Below, piece by piece: positions 45,894 through 54,294 of a stretch of 64,000 nt of DNA (position 1 is its first letter; every line of letters starts with the position of its first letter). Both the position numbers and the translations under genes were made by a program. Below the pieces are notes generated by a model, which did no database searches, was not told the DNA's origin, and saw only the letters and a list, made by a program, of their open reading frames with translations. The stretch is from Geminicoccaceae bacterium (GTDB lineage Bacteria; Pseudomonadota; Alphaproteobacteria; Geminicoccales; Geminicoccaceae). The DNA lies in the NCBI GenBank assembly GCA_028285265.1, contig JANQPX010000057.1, positions 53,339 to 117,338 on the forward strand, in the 5' to 3' direction.

Positions 45894-46865
45894 TCATGAA
45901 TGAACCGGGAAAATCAGATCAACAGCACGAGGCAAAACTCGAATCGTCGCAGGGAGTCGGCAAAGAACATCGCCGTCTGCCTGAAGCGGTGCGTTCTTGG
46001 GGCCAAGGATCTCGAACTCCGACGTTTCCGTGATCGAGATATCGTCGCGTCTGGCGAACTGTCCACGCAGGAGCGACAGAAAACAGAGGGCGGGCGTGAG
46101 TCGGCCGGTCTTCTTCAAGTGACAAACATCCAACAGCGGTTTCTCGAGATCGGCGTGCGGCGATGTGATGTAGTGTCCCGCATAGCGTCGGCCATTCGCG
46201 ACGATGACACCCCGTGCCTCCTGTCGACTTCCTTCGATGCAGAGCTGATAGGTTGTCGAATAGCCGATCGCTAACTGTTTGAACGCCTCGTAGACATAAG
46301 CGAACCTTCCGAGGCGTTCCTTCAACGCCACATTGATGTTGTCGACGGCCATGGCATCCAAGCCAACGCTTGCCATCACCGCAAAACGTCGGCCATTGGC
46401 CTCGCCAATCGAGATCCTCCGAGAATTGCCAAAAACCACGGTATGGGCGACCATGTCGATCGACGGCTTTAAGCCGATTTCCTTTGCCAGGACATTAACG
46501 GTGCCAAAGGGAAGAACAGCAAGCGGTGGAGCGGCTTGGGGGAGGCCGTTGAGCACTTCGTTGAACGTGCCGTCACCGCCTGCGGCAGCAATCGCATCGA
46601 CGTTTCCGAAATCGCTTTCGGCAACAAGGCGTTCAGCCTCGCCAGGCCTATTGGTTTGATGGACGCGCACCGAGCAGCCATGAGATTCGAGCGCAGTGAT
46701 CATATGTGCTAGCCGACGCGCAGTGAGCGTACCGGCAGCTGGATTGGCAATGACAAAGACGCGCCTCCTCGGCCTTCTGCGCGCCCTGGAGGGGCGGTCG
46801 CGCGTTTCAACACCGCCTTCGGCCGGCGAACGCAATGGCTCTCGGGAGCCGCGGTGATGTAGCAA
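45894..46865 (-). CDS. Diacylglycerol/lipid kinase family protein (YegS-like)
   Basis: A 323-residue kinase of the DAGK catalytic superfamily. FVIANPAAGTLTARRL opens the domain near residue 35, and AAAGGDGTFNEVLNGL is the ATP-binding GGDGT motif. The first 35 residues are Arg-rich and may not be translated as shown; an internal start near the domain is possible. It would phosphorylate diacylglycerol, a sphingoid base or a related lipid. It is divergent from the hypothetical gene at 46979 across a palindrome-bearing gap. Confidence 0.88.
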   Translation of the reverse strand: MLHHRGSREPLRSPAEGGVETRDRPSRARRRPRRRVFVIANPAAGTLTARRLAHMITALESHGCSVRVHQTNRPGEAERLVAESDFGNVDAIAAAGGDGTFNEVLNGLPQAAPPLAVLPFGTVNVLAKEIGLKPSIDMVAHTVVFGNSRRISIGEANGRRFAVMASVGLDAMAVDNINVALKERLGRFAYVYEAFKQLAIGYSTTYQLCIEGSRQEARGVIVANGRRYAGHYITSPHADLEKPLLDVCHLKKTGRLTPALCFLSLLRGQFARRDDISITETSEFEILGPKNAPLQADGDVLCRLPATIRVLPRAVDLIFPVHS

Positions 46866-46891
46866 GTGTACAACTTTTCAAAAAAACGACC

Positions 46892-46915
46892 AAAGTGTGA
46901 ACTAACTCACACTTT
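46892..46915. promoter_or_regulatory. Palindromic operator candidate 1
   Basis: Perfect 9-bp inverted repeat AAAGTGTGA (46892-46900) and TCACACTTT (46907-46915) with a 6-base spacer, in an A/T-rich gap between the divergent lipid kinase and the hypothetical gene. Size and symmetry suit a dimeric repressor. Confidence 0.55.
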
Positions 46916-46943
46916 TATTCCAAGCCAAGTCCTAAACTCCGAT

Positions 46944-46958
46944 TGTATAAAGCATACA
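46944..46958. promoter_or_regulatory. Palindromic operator candidate 2
   Basis: TGTAT-AAAGC-ATACA, a perfect 5-bp inverted repeat with a 5-base centre, 20 bases before the ATG at 46979. It overlaps a TATAAA that could be a -10 box. A different sequence from candidate 1, so probably a second regulator. Confidence 0.4.
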
Positions 46959-46978
46959 GCTTTAAATGAGGCGGGGAA

Positions 46979-47344
46979 ATGTCAACGATTCAGGGCGCCC
47001 TAGTGGTTTCTTGGCTTGAACGTGGAGGTTGGAGATTCCTGCGGGATTCGCAGCCCGACACCTATCAGGTGTTTTTGCTTCATATCGGGGCAACCGATAT
47101 CCTGAAGCAGTACAAAGGGACCAAGGTCTATTGGTTCTACGTGCAAGCCATTCTCGACTTCTTCTTTTCGGCAACAGAGCGTGCAGAAATGTGCGCAGAA
47201 CTGATGCGCGTCCCAGAGTTCCAGAACGATTCTGGGTTTCGGGTTTTCCTCGACGCTGCGAAGGCAGAAATACGCTGCCAGGAGCTGGTGTCGGTGATCA
47301 ACCAAAGCGCTGGTATTCGCGCATCGCTTCGTTCCGTTGGCTGA
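46979..47344 (+). CDS. Hypothetical protein behind palindromic promoter region
   Basis: A 121-residue protein that I do not recognise. It has no signal peptide or clear membrane segment but is rich in aromatic residues (KVYWFYVQAILDFFFS) and probably alpha-helical in its second half (SATERAEMCAELMRVP). GAGGCGGGGA immediately before the ATG is a good ribosome-binding site. It is followed by a TupA-like gene on the same strand, 107 bases on, with hairpins between, so it is probably a separate transcript. The strong ribosome-binding site and palindromes make it likely to be a real, regulated gene. Confidence 0.6.
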   Translation: MSTIQGALVVSWLERGGWRFLRDSQPDTYQVFLLHIGATDILKQYKGTKVYWFYVQAILDFFFSATERAEMCAELMRVPEFQNDSGFRVFLDAAKAEIRCQELVSVINQSAGIRASLRSVG

Positions 47345-47383
47345 GTAAGAGAACGAAGTCGGTTTCCCGATTGCTGTTGCGGT

Positions 47384-47403
47384 AGGGCTTTGTTTTTAGC
47401 CCT
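47384..47403 (+). terminator. Hairpin after the hypothetical gene
   Basis: AGGGCT (47384-47389) and AGCCCT (47398-47403) with loop TTGTTTTT, 40 bases after the stop. The T-run is inside the loop, so it is a weak terminator candidate. Confidence 0.35.
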
Positions 47404-47411
47404 TCCGGTTG

Positions 47412-47433
47412 CATCATGCCGGCAGGCATGATG
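47412..47433. promoter_or_regulatory. 9-bp inverted repeat in the TupA-like leader
   Basis: CATCATGCC (47412-47420) and GGCATGATG (47425-47433) pair perfectly around GGCA. It contains three possible upstream ATGs of the TupA-like frame and ends 18 bases before the preferred start. It may be an operator or an mRNA hairpin controlling translation. Confidence 0.5.
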
Positions 47434-47451
47434 ACGGGAGATCGGACGGCG

Positions 47452-48315
47452 ATGGAGTTGGCTGAAAGCGGTCGACGACGATTTCTGCGGTTTTTTTCCT
47501 GCGGACTGGCCCTGGGCGCGGCGATCTTGAAGCCGGGTTCCATCGCCGGCAGGTCACCGCTTTTTCTCGGCGTGACCACATCAGTTGAGAATTCTGGCCT
47601 GCTCGCATATCTCGTGGAAACGTTCAGTGTCGGCCGAGACATCCAGATTAGGGCTGTAACGGCAGGAACCGGTGCCGTTCTCAATCTTGCCGCCCGCGGG
47701 GATGTCGATGTTGTGCTTGTGCACTCGCCCGACAATGAGCGTAGGTTCTTAAAGGCGGGATATGGCATCGATAGACGTGCCGTGATGCGTAATCGCTATG
47801 TCATCGTCGGACCGGCATCTGATCCTGCTGGGATTGGTGACGCTGCCGATGCTGTTGGTGCCTTTACGTCGATTGCAACGCGAAAAGCCCCGTTTTTGTC
47901 CCGAGGAGACGAGAGCGGAACGCATCATGCCGAACGGGCGATTTGGCGGCTTGTGGGTATTGAGCCTGATCAGGCTTCTGGTCGAGAAAGTTGGTATCGC
48001 GAAACTGGATCGGGGCAGGGGGCAACGCTGAATATCGCTGCGAATACAAATGCTTATACACTCACCGACGATGCAACCTGGGCAACTTTCAGCAATCCTG
48101 GTGCGCTCGAATTGCACGTCGATAAGGATGAGCCGGCACTTCGTAACCTCTACAGTATCATCCGCGTCAATCCCGAACGCCACGCTGGGCTGAACGTCCA
48201 AGATGCTCTTGCCTTTACCGACTGGCTAACCTCGAAGTCCGGTCAGTCGGCAATCCTGTCGTTTCAGGTCAACGGCCGCCCACTGTTTCGGCCAGTCGGG
48301 GATCTCTCTGGCTGA
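47452..48315 (+). CDS. TupA-like (tungstate-type) substrate-binding protein
   Basis: A 287-residue exported binding protein. The N-terminus GRRRFLRFFSCGLALGAAIL is a Tat-like signal. The mature part matches the TupA/anion-binding family: VTTSVENSGLLAYLVETF, AGTGAVLNLAARGDVDVV, FLSRGDESGTHHAERAIW and SWYRETGSGQGATLNIAA. It should bind tungstate or molybdate or a similar oxyanion. The ATG at 47452 is preferred because a strong hairpin covers the ATGs upstream and GGGAG precedes it. No permease or ATPase gene follows, which leaves it an orphan. Confidence 0.85.
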   Translation: MELAESGRRRFLRFFSCGLALGAAILKPGSIAGRSPLFLGVTTSVENSGLLAYLVETFSVGRDIQIRAVTAGTGAVLNLAARGDVDVVLVHSPDNERRFLKAGYGIDRRAVMRNRYVIVGPASDPAGIGDAADAVGAFTSIATRKAPFLSRGDESGTHHAERAIWRLVGIEPDQASGRESWYRETGSGQGATLNIAANTNAYTLTDDATWATFSNPGALELHVDKDEPALRNLYSIIRVNPERHAGLNVQDALAFTDWLTSKSGQSAILSFQVNGRPLFRPVGDLSG

Positions 48316-48403
48316 GTTTGCCGATCCGGCTCACCCGCTTGGCGTAAGTCTTCCTTATCGACTAGGCTCTCATGATCGACGATGTCTTTTTGAGGATGCG
48401 ACT

Positions 48404-49477
48404 ATGCCGACTGTGCCCAGCGATACCCTTCATCGACTCACCAAGGCTATTTGCCGCGCCGTCGGCAGTAGTGAGCGGGAGGCAGCGTTGGTAGCAGATC
48501 ATCTCGTCGCTGCGAATCTGGCTGGCCATGACTCGCATGGCGTTGGCATGCTGCCCCTCTATGTGCAGTCCTGGAGCGAGGGAAGGCTGAAGCCGAACCA
48601 GCACGCTGAGGTTGTCGGCGGCAAGGGGCCAATCCTTGTCATCGATGGTCATCATGGATTTGGGCAAGCGATTGCCTTTGAAGCGATGGAACTTGGCATG
48701 GCTAAAGCCCGGGAGGAAGGGGCAGCGATCACCGCACTTCGCAACAGCTTCCACATTGGTCGGATTGGCTATTGGTCCGAGCTTTGCGCCGAGAAAGGTT
48801 TCGCTTCCATGCATTACGTTAACGTTGTCGACAATAACCCGATTGTGGCGATGTATGGCGCAGCTGAGCCGGTCATCAGCACAAATCCCTATAGTGCAGC
48901 TATGCCAGGACGTGATGGAAGCCCCATGGTGCTGTTGGACATGGCAACCAGCAAAATTGCCATGGGCAAGGCACGAGTCGCTCACAACAAGGGAACGCCG
49001 GTGCCCGATGGCAGTCTGATCGATGGAGAGGGCCGGCCGACCCTCGACCCAGGATGCATGTTCCCTGAGCGAACCGGCGCGCTCGTCGCCATGGGCGACC
49101 ACAAAGGGTCGGGTTTAGCGCTCATCTGCGAGTTATTCGCAGGCGCTTTGACCGGCGGTCGAACACTTCAGCCAGAGCACCCAAGAAGCGGTGGGGCGGT
49201 GAACAATATGCTCTCGATCATCATCGATCCCGGCGCAATCAACGATGTTGAGGCGACGACGCGGGAAGCTGAAGCGATGGTTAAAGCAGCGAAGGGGGCC
49301 AAGGTACGGGATGGCTTTGACCAGATCTTGCTGCCTGGTGAGCCTGAAGCGATCCAGCGAGCCCTGCGTTCGGAAAAGGGGGTGGACGTCGATGAGACAA
49401 GCTGGCAGGAGATCCTAGCGGCGGCTGGAACGGCTGGCGTGCGCTCGGATGATATGGAAGCCATCCTTCAGCACTAA
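48404..49477 (+). CDS. Ldh2-family (malate/L-lactate/sulfolactate type) dehydrogenase
   Basis: A 357-residue NAD(P)-dependent oxidoreductase of the malate/L-sulfolactate/ureidoglycolate dehydrogenase family, whose fold differs from classical LDH. The catalytic HDSHGVGMLPLYVQ region is near residues 40-55, and GDHKGSGLALICELFAGALTG is the conserved cofactor-loop segment. It oxidises or reduces a 2-hydroxy acid. It opens a same-strand group with an LhgO-like oxidase and a sugar kinase, so a hydroxyacid or keto-acid pathway is likely. Confidence 0.9.
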   Translation: MPTVPSDTLHRLTKAICRAVGSSEREAALVADHLVAANLAGHDSHGVGMLPLYVQSWSEGRLKPNQHAEVVGGKGPILVIDGHHGFGQAIAFEAMELGMAKAREEGAAITALRNSFHIGRIGYWSELCAEKGFASMHYVNVVDNNPIVAMYGAAEPVISTNPYSAAMPGRDGSPMVLLDMATSKIAMGKARVAHNKGTPVPDGSLIDGEGRPTLDPGCMFPERTGALVAMGDHKGSGLALICELFAGALTGGRTLQPEHPRSGGAVNNMLSIIIDPGAINDVEATTREAEAMVKAAKGAKVRDGFDQILLPGEPEAIQRALRSEKGVDVDETSWQEILAAAGTAGVRSDDMEAILQH

Positions 49478-49569
49478 GGCGATTGCTGATCCGGCGACCG
49501 AAGCGAGCCGTAAACGTCGTTCGAAGCCTGTCTTTTCTTCAGCACGTCTTCACGGGAGCCTGTTGCCTG

Positions 49570-50691
49570 ATGGACAAGGTTGATGCGGTGGTGATTGGTG
49601 CCGGCGTCGTCGGATTGGCCGTGGCCCGAGCCTTGGCCATGAACGGAATCGAGACGATCGTTATCGAAAGCGCCGATATGATCGGCACTGGTACTAGTTC
49701 GCGTAATAGTGAGGTGATCCACGCCGGAATCTACTATCCAACAGGCTCGTTGAAGGCGTTGACCTGCGTCGAGGGTAAGGCGATGCTCTACGCCTATGCC
49801 GACAAGAAAGGCGTCCCTTATCGTCGCTGTGGCAAGTTGATCGTTGCGACGTCTGAAGCGCAAAATGAAACGCTGGCACAGATCAAGACAAAGGCAGCTG
49901 CCAACGACGTGACCGATCTGGTCTGGTTGAGCCCAGACGACGTACGCGAACTTGAGCCAGAGGTGGTTTGCACAGGCGCTCTCTTATCGCCCTCCACAGG
50001 AATCATTGATAGCCATAGTCTGATGCTTGCCTACCAAGGTGATGCGGAAGATCACGGCGCTTTTCTTGCTTTTAATTCCCCCCTTCTTGGCGGTCGTGTG
50101 ACGACGGATGGTTTCGAACTTCACGTCGGCGGTGCTGAACCGATGGGGTTATGCTCCAACATGTTGATCAACGCCGCGGGACTCTTCGCCCCCGAGATCG
50201 CCAGGACCATTGAAGGACTTGAGAAGAGGTTGATCCCTAAAGGCTACTTCGCCAAGGGAAACTACTACACGCTCGTCGGTGCTCGCCCCTTTAAGCACCT
50301 CGTTTATCCCGTCCCAGAAGAAGGGGGACTTGGGGTTCATGTCACACTCGACCTCGGTGGTCAGGTGAAATTCGGGCCAGATGTCGAGTGGATTGAAGAC
50401 CTGAATTATGACGTTGATCCAAAGCGTGCCGATGCTTTCTATGACGCCGTTAGACGCTATTTTCCAGCACTCAAAGACGGTTCAATTGAACCTGGTTATG
50501 CAGGTATTCGCCCGAAGCTCGCGGGTAAGGGGCAGCCCGCCGCTGATTTCGTTCTGCAAGGCCCTGCTGATCATGGTGTTCCCGGCTTAGTCAACATGTT
50601 GGGAATTGAAAGCCCAGGTCTTACGGCCTCTATGGCCCTCGCTGAGCGGGTCGTGGAACAGATCGCGCCCGGACGGCAGAAGGCAGCGTGA
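49570..50691 (+). CDS. LhgO-like FAD-dependent 2-hydroxyacid oxidase
   Basis: A 373-residue flavoenzyme of the L-2-hydroxyglutarate dehydrogenase family. The FAD motif VVIGAGVVGLAVARALAM begins at residue 6, with SSRNSEVIHAGIYYP (flavin contact) and GYAGIRPKLAG near the C-terminus, both typical. The ATG at 49570 is chosen because DKVDAVVIGAG is the normal N-terminus; a frame extension to 49483 adds unrelated residues. It may oxidise L-2-hydroxyglutarate to 2-oxoglutarate in the membrane-linked respiratory chain. The downstream kinase GTG overlaps its stop by four bases. Confidence 0.88.
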   Translation: MDKVDAVVIGAGVVGLAVARALAMNGIETIVIESADMIGTGTSSRNSEVIHAGIYYPTGSLKALTCVEGKAMLYAYADKKGVPYRRCGKLIVATSEAQNETLAQIKTKAAANDVTDLVWLSPDDVRELEPEVVCTGALLSPSTGIIDSHSLMLAYQGDAEDHGAFLAFNSPLLGGRVTTDGFELHVGGAEPMGLCSNMLINAAGLFAPEIARTIEGLEKRLIPKGYFAKGNYYTLVGARPFKHLVYPVPEEGGLGVHVTLDLGGQVKFGPDVEWIEDLNYDVDPKRADAFYDAVRRYFPALKDGSIEPGYAGIRPKLAGKGQPAADFVLQGPADHGVPGLVNMLGIESPGLTASMALAERVVEQIAPGRQKAA

Positions 50692-51662
50692 TTACCGGCG
50701 AGAGACCTGAGCAAGGCGAGGCGGCGTTCAAGCATCGGAAATCTGTTGCTGCGATCGGTGAGTGTATGGTCGAACTCGCTCATGTCGGTCCGCAATCACT
50801 GCAGATGGCGTTCGGTGGCGATACCTCGAACACAGCTGTCTATTTGGCGAGATTGACGAATGGTCACGAGATCGATGTGCATTTCGTCACGGCGCTTGGC
50901 GACGATTTATATAGCGAAGCCATGCTCGCATTCTGGCAAGAGGAGGGCGTCAAGACCGGGCACATTGTTCGCCTCCAAGGTCGCCTGCCGGGCCTTTACA
51001 CCATCCGCACCGACGAATTCGGAGAGCGCAGCTTTACCTATTGGCGGGGACAGGCAGCCGCTCGGGATCTGCTGAAGGAGCAGCGCGATGTCGACCTCGA
51101 AAAGGCTCTCTTCGGCTTCGATTTGATCTATCTGTCAGGTATCACCCTGTCGATCCTCGACCCGGGACAGCGTGAGGCCTTGCTCGCACTGCTCGACAGG
51201 CTTCGTGCCACCGGCAGCAAAATTGCCTTTGATGGCAATTTCCGCATCGCTGGATGGCCGAGTCTCAACGTTGCACGAGATTGGTTCAGGCGCCTTCTGG
51301 AGCGGACGGACATTGCCCTTCCGACCTTCGACGATGAAGTTCAGCTCTTCGGAGATCCCGACGAACGAGCGGTCGCCAAAAGGCTCCATAGCTTTGGCGT
51401 ACCGGAGGTCGTGGTGAAGCTCGGCCCGCGGGGGTGCTTTTTGTCGGGCCAGCACGCCGAGACCTTCGTCGATACCGAACCCGTCGAACCCGTGATCGAT
51501 AGTACGGCCGCTGGCGACAGTTTCAATGCCGGCTACCTAAAGGGACGTTTGCTTGATGTTTCTGCAAAAGATGCTGCCAGATTAGGCCATCGGCTCGCGG
51601 GATGTGTCGTTCAGCATCGCGGTGCTATCATTCCCAAGAATGTGATGCCGACTTGCGCATGA
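50688..51662 (+). CDS. PfkB-family sugar kinase (2-keto-3-deoxygluconate kinase-like)
   Basis: A 324-residue ribokinase-fold sugar kinase. The N-terminal IGECMVELAHVG and FGGDTSNTAVYLARL segments, and the C-terminal PfkB signature DSTAAGDSFNAGYL with the catalytic Asp, place it near KdgK, which makes 2-keto-3-deoxy-6-phosphogluconate for the Entner-Doudoroff cleavage. The GTG start overlaps the LhgO-like stop (GTGA), so they are translationally coupled. The ketose substrate is inferred from similarity to KdgK. Confidence 0.88.
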   Translation: MITGERPEQGEAAFKHRKSVAAIGECMVELAHVGPQSLQMAFGGDTSNTAVYLARLTNGHEIDVHFVTALGDDLYSEAMLAFWQEEGVKTGHIVRLQGRLPGLYTIRTDEFGERSFTYWRGQAAARDLLKEQRDVDLEKALFGFDLIYLSGITLSILDPGQREALLALLDRLRATGSKIAFDGNFRIAGWPSLNVARDWFRRLLERTDIALPTFDDEVQLFGDPDERAVAKRLHSFGVPEVVVKLGPRGCFLSGQHAETFVDTEPVEPVIDSTAAGDSFNAGYLKGRLLDVSAKDAARLGHRLAGCVVQHRGAIIPKNVMPTCA

Positions 51663-51675
51663 GCTAATTGCTGGA

Positions 51676-51720
51676 TGATCTCCGAGCCTTCAACTGTTTG
51701 TCCTTGGTCTGGGGAGATCA
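51676..51720. repeat. Long-looped inverted repeat after the kinase
   Basis: TGATCTCC (51676-51683) and GGAGATCA (51713-51720) match perfectly but are 29 bases apart, in the gap between the kinase and the next binding-protein gene. No T-run follows. Its role is unclear. Confidence 0.25.
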
Positions 51721-51788
51721 CCGAAAGCGTGTTCAACCCTCTATAACCAAGCGTTGTTCGACGGCGCTAATGTTGGGCGAGGTTCTCG

Positions 51789-53087
51789 ATGAGATCGAGT
51801 AGAGTTACGATCGTCGCTTGGGTCTTGGTCTTGGCGCTTATGCCTGTCGAGGCCCGTTCGGATGTGGAATTGAAGGTGGCGCGCTTCTTCGACCCTTGTA
51901 TCGAGGATCGTGTTGCGATTGAGCGTGCTGCGGGGGAAGCTTGCATTATTCAAGCAATCTTCGAAGCATTCAGTACCAAGGACAACGGTATTACCGTCGA
52001 TTTGTTGCCGTCCCATCGGGAAAACTACTACCCGCAGCTGATCGCAGCATACTCAAGCGGTGAGCCACCAGACCTTCACCTCGTACACCGACACCGCCTT
52101 CCAAATTTCGCAAGCGCCGGCATGCTCGCGGTGCTTCAGGATGATTTGTTGGAGGGGGGAATTGATGTCGATGATTGGTCTCCCGCTGCTCGCGATGCAG
52201 CGACTATCGATGATCAGCTCGTCGCCATGCCGTTCGATATTCATGCAAATCTTTGGCACGTTAATCTCTCCATCTTTGCCGAGGCAGACCTGATCGGCAG
52301 TGACGGGCGACCCATCCTGCCAGGCAGCCCGGGCGAACTCTTGGAACATGCTGCTAAGGTCAAAGAGGCAACCGGGAATGACTACCTCGCGTCAGACTTT
52401 GTGCAGTTTCCTATTGGCGCCCGCGCTGTGCTGTCGCTTCTGTGGCAGCAAGGTGGGACCATTGTGGATGGGAGCGAGGTTCTGGTCGACACAGCGGAGA
52501 TGCGGGCTGCGATCACCACATTCACGGACCTTTTCGAGGCAGGGTTTGCTCAATCCTCGCATAACTATGAAAGTGCTCAACAGGCATTTCTGAATGGCGA
52601 TGTCGCTGTCTTGATCAATGGCACATGGGCAGTCGACCTTTATGATCGGCTGGTAGCACGCGGGGAAATCGCTCTTTCCGACTATGATGTCGTGGATTTT
52701 CCAACGTTGCTTGGAGCTCCGGCAACTTGGGCTGACTCGCATCTCTGGGCTGTTCCGGAGAGTCTCAAGACTGATCGTCCTGATGCCTATCAAGCGACGA
52801 TCGAGCTTCTCTCCTGGATCAATGAGCACAATCAAGATTGGGCACGGACCGGTCACATGGCGGTTCGCCAATCGGTTCTCGAGAGCGAGGCTTACACGAC
52901 GATGGCGCATCGCCTCGACTATCGGCAAAGCGCCGATATCGGTCGCGATCTTCCAATTGCCAATGGTTACGACGACATCAACGATGCTTTGATTACAGCC
53001 CTTCAGGCCATCTGGAAGGACAATGTCTCGATCGACCGGGCCTTAAAGACGGCGGAGGGAGAAATCGAGCGCCTACTACAGCCATAG
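51789..53087 (+). CDS. ABC transporter solute-binding protein, family 1 (orphan)
   Basis: A 432-residue exported sugar-type binding protein. The N-terminus RVTIVAWVLVLALMPVEARS is a Sec signal peptide. Family features include TVDLLPSHRENYYPQLIAAY, PPDLHLVHRHRLPNF and FLNGDVAVLINGTWAVD. It differs clearly from the Tat-exported binding protein at 18698. No permease or ATPase gene follows; the next 600 bases are noncoding. It may feed a transporter encoded elsewhere, perhaps delivering a sugar acid for the KDG kinase pathway just upstream. Confidence 0.88.
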   Translation: MRSSRVTIVAWVLVLALMPVEARSDVELKVARFFDPCIEDRVAIERAAGEACIIQAIFEAFSTKDNGITVDLLPSHRENYYPQLIAAYSSGEPPDLHLVHRHRLPNFASAGMLAVLQDDLLEGGIDVDDWSPAARDAATIDDQLVAMPFDIHANLWHVNLSIFAEADLIGSDGRPILPGSPGELLEHAAKVKEATGNDYLASDFVQFPIGARAVLSLLWQQGGTIVDGSEVLVDTAEMRAAITTFTDLFEAGFAQSSHNYESAQQAFLNGDVAVLINGTWAVDLYDRLVARGEIALSDYDVVDFPTLLGAPATWADSHLWAVPESLKTDRPDAYQATIELLSWINEHNQDWARTGHMAVRQSVLESEAYTTMAHRLDYRQSADIGRDLPIANGYDDINDALITALQAIWKDNVSIDRALKTAEGEIERLLQP

Positions 53088-53703
53088 CAGCCCAACTGAA
53101 CCGGCTCTGACATGGAGGGGAGGGGTCGTCGAGATCACGACCCAAATTCTGCGATCAATTTCGGCAAGTCTGTTGTCTATGCGCCACTTGATCTCGAGGG
53201 TCATCCGAAGGCATGAAACGGCAATATGCCCAGGATCCTTCAGCTTACACCTTTTTATACGGCGCAGCGGTCTGCAGGACGTGCCAACAGTGTGGCATTG
53301 TCCGGATCCGAGACGCTTGGAAACGGCGCCAAAGCCGGCTAATTCATCAACAATACCGATCTAATGGTCGGGTATGGGGATAGTCCACGCTCTACGGACA
53401 GAGTATCGGCTCGTCACGCTGGCGACGTAGAAGCGGGCGGCGCTTGCATCCTTTAAATCTCTCGATTGCACTTCTGGAATCGCGCAGCGCTTGGCCTAAT
53501 TGCACGGCTAAACCGAAGCTCGCCCTTAGGACCGGAATGGAGCAAGCGTCGCTCTCGTGATGTGCAGGCAGCTCCTGGTCGATCACGCATGTCCACTGCA
53601 AAAGCGTACGCGCCATTTCTAGGATATGCAGGGTTTCATAACAAAAAGAACCACGTTGATAACCCGATCTTAATGCTTCTCTGTCATCAGAAAAAAAGGA
53701 GAA
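53088..53703. other. Noncoding gap before the H-NOX gene
   Basis: A 616-base gap with no frame that looks like a gene. There is a TGCCA-ACAGTG-TGGCA hairpin at about 53288-53303. The last 20 bases hold a purine-rich AAAAAAAGGAG that serves as ribosome-binding site for the H-NOX gene. Some of it may be decayed sequence. Confidence 0.45.
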
Positions 53704-54291
53704 ATGTTCAGTTTTCTTGCATCCTGTGGCAGTGGGGTTGGTGTTATGAAGGGTGTCGTGTTCACGGAATTTCTCGAAATGGTCGAGGACAACTTCTCAC
53801 CAAATATTGCTGATCAGATTGTTGAAGCGTCCGATTTGCCATCTGGGGGTATTTATACGGCCGTCGGCACCTACGATCATCAAGAGATTGTCACCCTCGT
53901 GCAAAACTTAAGTGCCGAGACCAATATTGGTATCGATCAGCTCTTGCATGCGTTTGGTAAACATCTGTTTGGACGCTTCGTGGAGGGCTACCCTGCCTTT
54001 TTCGATGGTCAGCAAAACGCCTTTCAGTTCTTACAGAGTGTTGAGGAATATATTCATGTCGAGGTCAAGAAGCTTTATCCCGATGCTGAATTGCCTTCGA
54101 TCATCGCAAGCCTTGAGGCGCCTAATCACCTAAAAATCGTGTATCGATCAGATCGGAATATGGGCGACCTCGCCCATGGGCTCATCGAGGGGTGCATCAA
54201 GCATTTCGATGAAGCGATTGATATCAGACGATCATATGCGACGGTAGAAACGGGACACCAGACCGAGTTCGATCTCAGACGCGCGGCCTGA
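53704..54291 (+). CDS. Heme-NO/oxygen-binding (H-NOX) sensor protein
   Basis: Binds heme and senses NO (or O2), then controls a partner kinase. Counting from MKGVVFTEFLEM, the proximal heme ligand is H104 in EYIHVEVKKLYPDAELP, and the propionate-binding YxSxR motif is YRSDR (133-137). No Tyr follows in the distal helix (NMGDLAHGL), which argues for an NO-selective sensor. The ATG at 53704 has AAGGAG five bases upstream but adds 14 unusual residues; the ATG at 53746 gives the standard H-NOX N-terminus without a good ribosome site. The kinase gene starts four bases after the stop. Confidence 0.93.
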   Translation: MFSFLASCGSGVGVMKGVVFTEFLEMVEDNFSPNIADQIVEASDLPSGGIYTAVGTYDHQEIVTLVQNLSAETNIGIDQLLHAFGKHLFGRFVEGYPAFFDGQQNAFQFLQSVEEYIHVEVKKLYPDAELPSIIASLEAPNHLKIVYRSDRNMGDLAHGLIEGCIKHFDEAIDIRRSYATVETGHQTEFDLRRAA

Positions 54292-54294
54292 CCG

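Noticed and set aside
53392..53616. 74-codon minus-strand frame in the gap before H-NOX
   Set aside because: Too short, with no ribosome site or recognisable motif.
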